Below are positions 1-10,405 of a stretch of 64,000 nt of DNA, one piece after another (the first letter of the stretch is position 1; each line of letters opens with the position of its first letter). Source of the DNA: Trifolium pratense (lineage: Eukaryota > Streptophyta > Magnoliopsida > Fabales > Fabaceae); assembly GCF_020283565.1 (NCBI RefSeq), contig NC_060064.1, forward strand, positions 3,122,001 to 3,186,000, given 5' to 3'. Position numbers and translations under genes: made by a program. The notes under the pieces are model-generated. The model saw only the letters and a program-made list of their open reading frames with translations, was not told where the DNA came from and did not search any database.

Positions 1-62
1 GATAAAATTCGTCAAATTTTCTGTTTGTGAAATGTGAAAATACCCTCATCATCAATAATATA

Positions 63-187
63 CCCCCTCCGTCCCAAAATATAAGGGAAAATTGGTCAAA
101 GAAACTTGATGTATTTGGTTAAAAATTTGGACTAAATACATCAACTTTTGTTGACCAATTTTCCCTTATATTTTGGGACGGAGGGAG
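63..187. mobile_element. Stowaway-type MITE, complete
   Basis: This 125-bp element is a near-perfect palindrome. Its left end (CCCCTCCGTCCCAAAATATAAG region) is repeated in inverted form at the right end, which finishes in GGGACGGAGGGAG. A TA dinucleotide flanks each side at 61-62 and 188-189, the usual Tc1/mariner-Stowaway target duplication. It has no coding capacity. It lies about 470 bp downstream of the LAZ1-like gene. Confidence 0.85.
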
Positions 188-189
188 TA

Positions 190-660
190 TGTAATATCAA
201 ACATAAATACAATCGGATGCCAACGGTGTAAATAACGACAATGGCTATAAGCATTAAACCAACAGGAACAGGTACCCAACTCTTCATAATGCATGGAAGA
301 AAAAAATCAACAAATTAATTCTAAGTCGATTTTCTTGGGAAACAGTCGTGTTTGAACTCTTGTATGCCAACAAACAAGTTCTGTATCTACATTTGCACAT
401 AAGTGATAGGACACAACCAACAAAGACAATTACAGTATGAAGACCAAGATCAACAATAACAAAGACTGTTTTGTTTGCTTGGGAGTGGAGGCTGACAACA
501 GACACAAATGAATGTTCACACACGATCTGCTTAAATCCTTCCCTGGAATGTAAGAAACCACACTTAGATCATAGTTCTCTCCTAGCCAAAAACCAATATT
601 GGTAGATGCCCATATCTTCTCTATAGCAATAACATTTACCCAAACAACCTAGCTAATCGG
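190..660. other. intergenic, 3' flank of LAZ1-like gene
   Basis: No supported gene lies here. The part next to 661 is probably the 3' UTR of the minus-strand LAZ1-like gene. A minus-strand ATG near 281 opens a short hydrophobic reading frame that runs into the Stowaway element and then stops. It could be the first exon of a neighbour leaving the window on the left, but nothing identifies it. Confidence 0.4.
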
Positions 661-3600
661 TCACCTAGCACCAGTTTTATCAGCTGCAGGAACTTTTTCA
701 GGGTAACTGGATACATCCAAGTCAATAAGCGTCAAATCATATGGTATAGACACAGAATGGGAGACATCCACAAGCAAGGAAGATTTCGTTACATCAGAGA
801 TTGAAGCATCCGGAAATGAAACAGAATTTGACGGAGTACTACTATTAGAAGAGAAGTTTGACATCTGTATGTCGTCTACCTTATTTCCAATTATATGCTT
901 ATTTTTTCTCACATTATCCATTTCTGGGCCAATCGGAACAAATGTTCGTGACCTGTACTTCCTTGTTCCTTCTTCCCCTTCACTGTGGTTATAGAGAACA
1001 TAATCATGATAGGTTGGTGCGAACTGTCACAAATTTGAGTGGTATCAGATTATCAATTAGTGGAGAAAAAACAGGTAAAGGCAAGAAATTTTAAAAAATA
1101 ATGCATTGCAGCGTAACAGTTACACATTAAGCCTAGAGCAAAGCCATATGCTAGCAATGTCATAGAATATGGACAAAACATAGAAAGTGAGACTCACTTG
1201 GTGAACTGTATCATGGTAAAAGTCATTCAACTTCAAAGCATGCCCAAGGCTAGCAGTCAAACCACGGGATCCACCTATATTAGCCCCAGCATATTCTTTG
1301 TATGGAAATGCATAGAAGTGGCCTAGAGCAGCAATAAGCATCTCAACACAAATGATAAAGTTTTGAAGTAAAGCAGCTTCTTCGGCATCCTCGATGAATC
1401 CCGACTTTGCAGCAAGAAAGAATAGCACCCCCTAAGAAATGAAAAGCAAAAAAGTCATGTAGCTTCAAACCTCTAGTGAAGAAAAAAATCAAACACATTA
1501 AAATAACAAGCTAACAAATAGTATAGGCTATAGTTACATCCCATCACATAGCAAACCTTTTGCATGCAAATAAATAATATATGATCGTACAACTATATGA
1601 ATGTCAAGTTTCCATTTTTTATTACTATGACTCTAATGTCTAAATAAGCTTAGAATTTGAAGTATAACTTGGAAAGTAAAAACCTTGAGAAACTGACAAC
1701 ACAGGTTAAAGGAGGTAAGTTAAAAAAATGTAGTTGACTTGTGACTTTCACAAACAAAAGGATGATCACCATTGAACATTTTTCTCTATATATTAAACTT
1801 GGATGATCAAAATGATTATCAAGAAAAAACAAAGAATCAAACACAACACAAATGGTTGAGTACAAAAGTTGGGATCATAAAAGTCATATGATTCAGAGTG
1901 TGTCAATCACCTGTTTAGTACTCATTTCTTGAGTAGAAGAAGAAACGGTAAAAAAAAAAGTTCATTGAAAGATTCGGAGTTAATCAGTTTACATATTAAT
2001 ACTAATTAGAAAGAACTGCAAGGAATGAGAATTGAGAAGTTCAGAATCCAAATTTGATGGGAGAGGTGAAATTTGAAGAACGAAAGCGGCTTTGACTTTG
2101 AACCATCTATAACTGTAACGAAATGAGAAGCTTTAGTGGCAGAGAGGTTTGATGAAGAGGAGGAAAGCAGCAATATGATCTGGGACAGAGTCTAATATCC
2201 AAGATCTATAGAAGGAAAAAACTGAGAAAAACAAAATGAGGAAGTAGTACTATATTGGGGCACTGAGGAAGAGACACTACTCAGAGGAGGCTCGCATGCA
2301 TGTGCGAGGTGTGCGACGGACGGCATAGGGCCTCAAAATTTTGAGGGCCTCAACTCAAAATTTTGAGGTCCTATAATATTATTTATATATTATTTATACC
2401 TATAAAATATCAGATGTATATTAATAGATTAATTATTAGGCCCTAAAATAATAGTTATATATTGTTAATGTTCATAAATATCATGAGTATCAATATATTA
2501 GTTATCTATACTCGTAAATATAGTTCTAGTCCATTTTAATCTTTGCATAAAATTTAATCTTAGATTATGATGTTCCTTTTTGACGTTATATTCAAAGATA
2601 ATTATTTTGTATTTCTTGTTCCATTTAATTTAATGTAAGGTTTAATATTGATAATTTATATGTTTACAAGAATGTTTTTTTTATATTATATGCAATTTAA
2701 ATCGATAATTTTTTTAATTTTTTTTTATTAAGGGGCCACTTTTATATTTTGCACAGAGCCTCCTAAAACTCGGAGACGCCCCTGACACTACTATAGGAAG
2801 CTGCCTATACTTTAGACGCTTATACTCATTGATATATACTCTAGCACTTGAATTTGTATGTTTTCCTATAAATCCATGCAAGGATAGCATCAATATTAAA
2901 TGTGTCCTATGCATTTGCTAAAAAAGCATTGTGGCTGATTACCATGAGTCATGACCACCCTTTCCATGTCCACAACATCCTCATCATCCACAGTTAAAAT
3001 AGTATGTATAACATTTTCGAAATCCTTATACAAGCCATGAAAAAGAAAAAATCATGTACATTTGATTTAACTTATCCAGCATCTTTTGAGGGTCATTGTC
3101 AGTCATAATAAATTCATATAATCATCTTCACTTGCTAGATGGTAGAGTAAATTTTGCCCAATTAGGAAATTTAAATCATGATGGTCCGTTTGAAGAGTTG
3201 CTTAATTATGGACAGCATCGGAAATTGGATATCATTAGCATCGAAGTTTTTATCTTTTTTCCAAATCTCATAAGATTAATAGGAACGGTAGTGAACCAAA
3301 AGAAATGGATCAATACATAAGCTACAATACCAGAGCACGAGTCCAAGTAATTTATTTCCATTTAGCTTTTCATAGGCAATTGAAAGAGAACGGATCGTCC
3401 TCCTATCGTACCATATGCAGTCATCACCAAGAAAAAAGAAACTGAGACATAAAGTTGCACATAATAGGGGAGCAGCATCCAGAATACTAAGACTCAGACC
3501 AGAGAGAAATGGGAACACAGACCCAAAACAGACTCAAGAGGCAAACAAGTGACGGGATGGAGTGGCATTCTTAATGGCAGTTTTTTAACAGATGAAAAAT

Positions 3601-6109
3601 CACTCTATGGCAGTAGACATCGGCAAGAAAATAGACTGGCAATAGATGTAGTATGTGCTTGAATGAGGACACAGGAAAACAACAGAGTCAAGCCTTGACG
3701 GGGATGAACTATACAATGGAAGTGAAAATAGGAAGCGGAATCAATCCCACTCTGATACCAACATGAGAATAACATTATAAGACAGAATTTTATGAATAAG
3801 TTTTAGTATCGAAAACACAGTTGGCTCAGCTTAATGATATTTACATTACATACAATACAAAAACAATAATAAATGCAAAAAAACATTCACAAGAAAAGTA
3901 AATAAGCTAACTCAAATTCCTAACAATAACATACAATGGATTCTAACACTACTTGGATAATGGAACAGAAATTAAAATATTCTATATCTAACAGTTCCAA
4001 ACAAGTTACTGATCATCTTAAGATCAAACAAGACATCCTTATAAAAGCTTAGTTTTTATTTTACATGACATTAAGATCTTTTTTTATGGTAACATATAAC
4101 AGAAATATAACTGCTACACTTTTCATGTTCTTCTAGTATTACAATACAACCAGCAACGAGATAGAGCCGAAAATATGAGAAAAGAATAGACCACAAAAAT
4201 GAAAAATGTTTAAAAATTACCTGCCAATAAGTCAGGAATACAACGGACTTTATGATAATAAACTTTGGAACAGGATTGAATGGCTGAAGCAGATCCTTGC
4301 ATGCCACGTAAAACAATGCAAGAGCATAGAGAGCCATTGTATATGAGAACGTATAGATGATTGTAAGATACAAGTATGACTGCTTTGGATTGAAATTCCC
4401 GTCCTTGTATTTACCCTTAGCATAGAGAATAAGTGTAACAACAACTAAAATAGGCTTCAAAATCACAAACTGCAAACATCCTTGCTTGCATTTACGTATG
4501 AAACGCCTACAATAGAAGTTTTAGAAGTGATAAATTAAAATTAGTTATGATATGATGATCATGCCACTATATACAAGTCTGTATCACGATATGTTGCTTC
4601 TCTACGACGTCTAGGTGATTTCCTAATAATCTATAAAATCAAATTTCCATATTGTGGGTCTCATAAGTCATCCTAATTCCTAGCCTCTTACAGTTAAAAA
4701 AAAAGGAGGAGGAGGTAATTAAAAAAATATATGTAAAAAATTAAAAGGATTGGTGTCAAAGTATATATAACCATTTTCAGGCAAAATGGCTTTTAATCCG
4801 AAAATATAAAACGGAAGCAAACTCACCCATCCAATGGTATAGGAGGCAAGCAACAAGTCATCAGATAAACTGATGGCTTCAGAACCCGCCCACTCAAACT
4901 TATAACAACTGATCCAGGACCACCAACCCATGCTAGACACAGTGACAGGAAATTGTAAATTACCCAAGCTTCGTAGCTGAAACAGTAGACAAGAGAAAAT
5001 CATCAACAAATTGCACTTAGATAATCAATATACATCACAAAATTGATTTCAAATCTAAGGACATACAACAATTAGCAGGGTGAACTTGGATTACAGAACT
5101 AAAAGTTAGCTGATTAGCAAAAGAAGATACATAGAATGAAATGTTAAATAGTAAATGAAGGGCACTCTTGTGATTGCATGGGTAAGAACTTCTGCTGCTG
5201 CAGCAAATCGCTAATCGTATCATCGGAAAACAAACTTGCCAATACGAATATGTACTTATTTAGAGCATGGTACCAGACTAGAGGCTTGAAATATACACTT
5301 CAAGATATTTGTCAACAGAAATATACACCTAGAACTAGAACCTTAAATTTTCATAATGACATGCTTTTTATATAAAATAAAATGACAATAGCAATATATG
5401 ATATATCACTGGTAATCATTTAATCCCCTAAATCACGACCAACATGTTGAACCATGAGACATAAAGGAAAAAAATAAATATATGAAAGAGATATTAAGTC
5501 TAAATATCAGCAACAACAAAAGCAAACAGATAACTTACACTTCCCGGATTGAATCAAAATAGATTGAACACTTGGGTAAGACAAGGGACATGAATGACAT
5601 CATCGCATAAACCTGCCAGAGAAAATGAAATTTTAATGTTTAATACCTATATGAACTTTGAAATGAATCATAAAAAGTTCCACAATTTATAACTTTCTAT
5701 ATTAAGATAATGAACTCATGATCCAAATTCCATCACCCCCTTTTGAGCTCCCAATTTTACAGAAGAGAAGTTCAAAATCCCCTTAATTAAGTGTAATAAC
5801 ACAATTAGGGTTAGGTTAATAGTTAATAGTTTGATTATCTTAGGTAATTTAAAGTAATGAGTCGAAGTAAGAAAATGCAGAAATGAAAAAACCTAGAAGG
5901 AAATAGAATTAGTATTATAGAATTGATAGAAAGAATGAGAAATGAAATCTGACCGGAACCATGAAAACGATGCGAACAATGTAACGTTGATAAGTAGGTT
6001 CAGTATAATTGAGAAGGTGTCTATAAATGTGAAGAATCGCCAAAGCGACGGCTCCAACGGTGCAAAAGAAAGCGATAACATAGAAGAAAACCGGAACGAG
6101 TACCCCCAT
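661..6109 (-). CDS. LAZ1/TMEM184-like membrane protein (DUF300, Ost-alpha family)
   Basis: A six-exon gene encoding about 420 residues. Exons, in transcript order: 6109-5954, 5612-5539, 4976-4827, 4506-4221, 1431-1198 and 1023-661. All junctions are GT-AG and the phases close exactly. The start is the ATG at 6109, followed at once by a hydrophobic segment (MGVLVPVFFYVIAFF). Recognisable family blocks are YQRYIVRIVFMVPVYAM, YEAWVIYNFLSLCLAWVGG, CCLPPIPLDGRF, KGKYKDGNFNP and a histidine/tyrosine-rich GHFYAFPYKEY segment near residue 275. Several hydrophobic helices fit a seven-pass membrane protein, and the last exon is a hydrophilic, serine-rich cytosolic tail. Arabidopsis LAZ1 proteins act at the vacuole or endomembranes and influence programmed cell death and brassinosteroid signalling. 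The length is nearer to the shorter plant paralogues than to LAZ1 itself. Intron 4 (1432-4220) is swollen by mobile DNA. Confidence 0.92.
2282..2784. mobile_element. hAT-type non-autonomous element in LAZ1-like intron 4
   Basis: The element is 503 bp. Perfect 8-bp target duplications (ACACTACT) stand at 2274-2281 and 2785-2792. The terminal inverted repeats are imperfect: CAGAGGAGGCTC on the left and CAGGGGCGTCTC on the inverted right end, 9 of 12 identical. An 8-bp TSD and CA-G termini are diagnostic of hAT elements. The interior is AT-rich, has a short palindrome (CTCAAAATTTTGAG) near 2333-2377, and encodes nothing. Confidence 0.85.
3090..4035 (-). mobile_element. LTR retrotransposon remnant (LTR edge plus primer-binding site) in LAZ1-like intron 4
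   Basis: On the minus strand the bases 3760-3746 read TGGTATCAGAGTGGG, the initiator-methionine tRNA primer-binding site common in plant copia elements. The stretch at higher coordinates (about 3765-4000) would be the 5' LTR, beginning near TGTTAGATATAG. Sequence on the lower side (3090-3740) would be internal but has no intact reading frame. The edges were not proved by a target duplication. Confidence 0.45.
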
Positions 6110-6220
6110 TCTGGTTCCCTAATTGGTGGAAGATTAAAAACGCGTAAACCCTAGCAAGACAAGAGAATCGAAGAGAGTAGATCGGGGAAGATTGAAAACG
6201 AAAAAAGGGAAGGAATTATT

Positions 6221-6268
6221 GAAGAAGAAGAAGAAGAAGAAGAAGAAGAAGAAGAAGAAGAAGAAGAA
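6221..6268. repeat. (GAA)n microsatellite in the LAZ1-like leader
   Basis: About 16 uninterrupted GAA triplets on the plus strand, reading CTT/TTC in the transcript sense of the LAZ1-like gene. It lies about 110-160 bp upstream of that gene's ATG, within or next to its 5' UTR. CT-rich leaders are common in plant genes. Confidence 0.95.
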
Positions 6269-6270
6269 AA

Positions 6271-6289
6271 GGGGTTAGGGTTAGGGTTG
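6271..6289 (-). promoter_or_regulatory. telo-box-like motif upstream of the LAZ1-like gene
   Basis: In gene orientation the stretch reads CCAACCCTAACCCTAACCCC, two to three telomere-type CCCTAA units next to the CTT tract. Telo-boxes (AAACCCTAA) are known cis-elements in plant promoters, often near the transcription start. Position and orientation fit; function here is inferred. Confidence 0.45.
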
Positions 6290-6349
6290 GGGGTGGTTTG
6301 TTTGAGTGGAACAAACAATAATGGCGAAGTGTTTGTTTGGCTTCGGTAA

Positions 6350-7844
6350 CAAGGAAGGAGAAAATGGGTGTACAGTGTGCCAACGATGAACCAAAATTGA
6401 AAATTCCTTTGTTAAGTTACATTACAGCTGTGTTGTGTTGTTTGCCTTCTACTTTTTGGAAACCACCACCCCCGTTCGACCCAAACGTGTGTGTTTTTTT
6501 GCAATTTACACCCTTCTTATCTCTAACTTCCAAACAACTTGTGCAACTTTTTTTTTTTTCAACACCCGTAGATATATATTATGTGAATATGTACCAATAT
6601 ACGGCTTAGATCGATGATTGTGAATGGTGCAAAAATAATATTTAATATAGAAAAATCAATAAATACTATTTATAAATCAATCAGAATTATCCACCTCAGC
6701 AAATGTACAAGTACATATCCACATATGTGTATCAAATAATTTTTATTTTTTTTTACTTTCATTGATTCTTAAAAAAATAAATTTCTTTTTGCACCCTCTT
6801 CCATTCTAGCTTCATTTTAATTTTCATCTCCTCATGTTATAAAAACGTAAAATCTACAAAAATACAATTTTTTATTTAAAGCGCGAACATAATGAACCTT
6901 ATAAAAAAATCTTCCTTTACCTCACGAAAATATTTTAAATAAAACACCTCATAAGCGAGTCGGTAATTGAAAACTGAAAAGGAGAGGTTTCAATTTATAT
7001 AATTTTAAGGTGAGTGTGATTAGTTATGAAATAGTCACTCTGGTAGTCAATCAAAATTTTTACAACAAGTTAGTTTAGTGTGATTTAATTGGTAAACCTT
7101 ATAAAAACACAAATTCTAGATAATATGGTTACGAACATAGTCTTCACCTTAACTTGTAAACTTTATAAAAATATAATTGTTTTGTACCCCTCGGCCCTCA
7201 CCCTTCATGGGGTGAGAGGGGACAAAGCTATCAGATTTTTACAAGGTTCTCTATCTAAAGTGCAAAAAGTGTTTGCAAGTTTAATAGCAAGCGGGATATT
7301 TTTATAAATTCGCAAGACGAATGAGAAAATATGGGGCACAAATTTCCTAAAGGAAATGGCCCGATAACTCGAATATCAAGTAAGATATACTGTGGTAAGT
7401 AAATTTAGTTTTTTTTTACCGAAAAAAAAAACGGTTTACAACGGACAGATAATTGAACCCGGAAGCTCTTGCATAATATCAAAATCTCTCGTCACTTACC
7501 AAACTTAGTGGCTTGTCGAAAAAGTAAAAAGCGGTTGACAATTGTTTTACTTTTACATGTAAAATACGAATTCAAATATGATGCGCACAAGGTAACTACT
7601 ACTCCCATCTCATTCTCATCAGTCATCACACACTCTTCCTCCATTGAATCCAAATATGTTTCGCACAAGGTAAAATTTCCGCTTTCAGTTTTAGGAGGAG
7701 CCTAGCAGTGTGGAGAAAATTGATGACCACATGACACATCCCCTCCAAAGGTTGCATTTCGAGGAAAAGGCGCGGCAGGAAAAGACAACAACAAAGGGAT
7801 CCGAGTTGGCCCTAAATGGGAATGACATAATGTTAATATATGGG
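6350..7844. other. intergenic, AT-rich, repeat-derived
   Basis: No gene is supported. The stretch contains part of a diverged direct repeat (6867-7031, partner near 8789-8955), a 32-bp block at 6511-6542 repeated with one mismatch at about 9001-9032, and a decayed SINE-like segment on the minus strand near 7415-7515 with a B-box-like GGGTTCAATT. Reading frames are short and unlike any known protein. Confidence 0.5.
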
Positions 7845-8313
7845 CTTTAAATTGTTGATGATAAATCTCGTTATACTTTGATTAGGTTAATGACTTGCAA
7901 AGCATGAAACACGAACTCATCTTATCAATTTTATTAACTATGCTGAAACTTAATTCCAAAAGAAAGTAAAAATTATGCGAACTAACAATGGCCTGAATTT
8001 TCTATGGTTTCTTTCTTTAATTCAAAAGGTATTATTTTACACAATACTTGTGTTGAAACACCCCCAACAAAATGGGGGTAGCCGACGCAAACATGGACAT
8101 ATATTAAACATTGCTAGAAGTGTTCTATTTCAATCTCATTTACCTTATCCTTTTTGTTGTTATTCTGTCCAACATGCTGTTTATCTTGTTAATATTCTTC
8201 CTTCAATAAAACTGCATAACACGTGTCCTTATTTCTTACTACATAATCCTGATCTTTCATCTTTGGTTCTCTTTGTTTTTCTTCTACTATTTCTTCACAT
8301 AGAACAAAATTAA
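7845..8313 (+). pseudogene. Ty1/copia integrase fragment (decayed)
   Basis: The plus strand preserves the order of a copia integrase core with stops and frameshifts. First comes a VDDKSRYTLIRLM-like segment, then N-N-G-L-N-F, then PQQNGG..RKHGHILNIAR, then YSVQHAVYLVNILPS and a CPYFLLHNPD segment. The arrangement DNG..F...PQQNG..ERKH is the well-known copia signature. No LTR was found on either side, so it is an isolated relic rather than part of the complete element at 9379. Confidence 0.75.
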
Positions 8314-9378
8314 TTTTTTCTCATAACTTAGTCTAGATGCTCATAACTTATATTATTTTTAACACAAACAAGATAAAAAATGTGAAAATTTTCCTCATCT
8401 TTATCGCACATTTTCTCTCAAAACAATTTCCATGTTATTTCGGAAGAAAATTAGTTGCTTGATCATAATATTGTACCTTTTTGCTTCCTGAGTGTGGTGT
8501 GTGTACTGGAGTTGGGATTTTTGCATACCTTTTCTTGGGTTTGTTCTCATTAGTTTGCGATGGTTGAGACAGATTTTAATATTCCTTTATGTTTAGACTC
8601 TATATTTATATAATTCAATAGGATCTTGAAGGAAGGGGATAACTAGTTCAGTCTGTTGGTTTTGCTAGCAATGGTGAGGAGCTTTTTGTTTTGTTTTCTA
8701 AAGATATGGTGGTTCAGGTCCTTGGACGTAGATATTAATTCAAATTTATGTGAGTAACTAAATAGATTTGATTTATGGAGAACACAGTTTTTTTATTTAA
8801 AGTGCGAAAATAGCGAACTTTATAAAAAGTTTTCCTTCGTCCTCATGAAAATATTTAAAATGACCGAGTGAGTGAGTGGGTGATTGAAAAATATAAAAAG
8901 AGATTTTAATTTATATAATTTGAGGCTGCGTGTGATTGGTCGATGATATAAAACACAATTTTATTTTTTTCTGCAGTTTCCATACAATTCTTGTTAAAAT
9001 CCTTCTTATCTCTAACTTCTAAACAACTTGTAACTAAGAAATTAGGTAGAAGTGATTAATAAGTTTTTTAGGACAAATTATTTGCGAGAACTCAAATTCG
9101 ATTATTGAAATAATTCTTGATTACACTTTATTTACTTTACTAAGAATGAGAAGGTTAAAATAAATATTTCAAACATTAAACTTGCCTCAACGGCTAAAAA
9201 TTTAGAACAGATAAACATATTAATTTTTAGGCAAATCGACCCAAAAAAACAAACTTCAAATTACTACTTCCTCCATACCAAATGATATGTCACTTTGGGA
9301 AAAAAATTGTATCAAATTATAAATCACTTTACATTATCAATGAAATATTTAATGTTATTTTTTCTATTATATTCTCAA
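8314..9378. other. intergenic, left flank of the copia insertion
   Basis: No gene is seen. It carries the second copies of the repeats noted at 6511 and 6867 (near 9001 and 8789). From about 9263 there is a MITE-like end (ACTTCCTCCATACCAAATGA) whose opposite end was not found. The last five bases, CTCAA at 9374-9378, are the left target duplication of the copia element. Confidence 0.5.
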
Positions 9379-9574
9379 TGTTATGAATAATTTGGTGGAT
9401 GTCCATTAAGCATTGGCCCATTCCAGTGACCCATTATATTGTCCTATAAATAGGACTTGTATTGTCATGTAAACACATACCTTGATGAGAATAATACAAT
9501 ATCTATTATTTCTCTCTTCTCTTCTTCTCTCCTCTATACTTATATATTATTACTATTACTTATATTTCATAACA
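9379..9574 (+). repeat. 5' LTR of the copia-derived element
   Basis: 196 bp, TG...CA ends, with a CCTATAAATAGG sequence near 9444-9455 as the likely TATA region. The sequence just after it (CGTTATCAGTACGACA) is the probable primer-binding site; the matching tRNA was not determined. Confidence 0.92.
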
Positions 9575-9784
9575 CGTTATCAGTACGACACTCTAACTAA
9601 TTGAGGTACGCAATTCTTATTCTATTTTTATGAAATCACAAGTAGTTTTTATTTTTGATTATTATATGATTATCAATCGTTTGAACCTTGTATACTTATA
9701 AAAGATCAAATAATAATAATTAAAATTAAATAAATAAATAAGCATCATTCCTTTATGTATTTAATTGATTCAATGTTGTTTACG

Positions 9785-10405
9785 CTTCGTGATATCCGAC
9801 ATTTGTATGGTGAAGCATAACACTTTGATCATTAATATTACATAAAATGTTGATCAATTATTTATTTATTTATAATATGTATCTTGGATGTTTGATATTG
9901 TTTGAGTTTCGTGACCGACAATAGTCTGGTGAAGCATCATTATGCTTCGTGACCGACATCTGTATGGTGAAACATCGACACTTCGATCATCCAAAAGAAC
10001 ATAAACATATTTAAGAATTCATAATCTTGGTTCCTGAAGAACCTAGAAAGTTAATACATGAATTCCCAAAGAATTCATAATCTTGGTTCCTAAAGAACCT
10101 ATTCTTAGTTCCTGAAGAACTTAGACATTTAATACATGAATTCCCGAAGAATTCATAATCTTAGTTCCCGAAGAACTTAGAAAAAATTAATTTTGTTCCT
10201 GAAGAACTTACGAAATATCACCATTTATCACCATGCATCCCTAATGGATTGCACATCAAAAATATTTTTATGTGTTATATAGTTCCTGAAGAACTAATAA
10301 AACAACTTCCTTTTTCTCTTCAATGAATTCTAGATGAATTCAATATTCCTACATCCTTGAAGGATTGTAAATTGATAGTGATTTATTATATAGTTCCTGA
10401 AGAAC
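9785..10405 (+). repeat. tandem short repeats inside the copia-derived element
   Basis: Two repeat families lie side by side. One is built on CTTCGTGACCGACA...TATGGTGAAGCAT (9785-9990, about three units). The other is built on TTCCTGAAGAACTTAG and AATACATGAATTCCC (10015-10405, many short units). They occupy the position where gag would be expected and give no reading frame. Confidence 0.7.

Noticed and set aside
4071..4200. Extension of the LAZ1-like exon 4 reading frame beyond 4221
   Set aside because: A clear donor (CAG then GTAATTTT) is present at 4221 and the next exon joins in phase; the extra codons are intron.
6271..6289. Interstitial telomere or chromosome-fusion scar
   Set aside because: Only two to three units, in a promoter position and gene-sense orientation; a telo-box explains it better.
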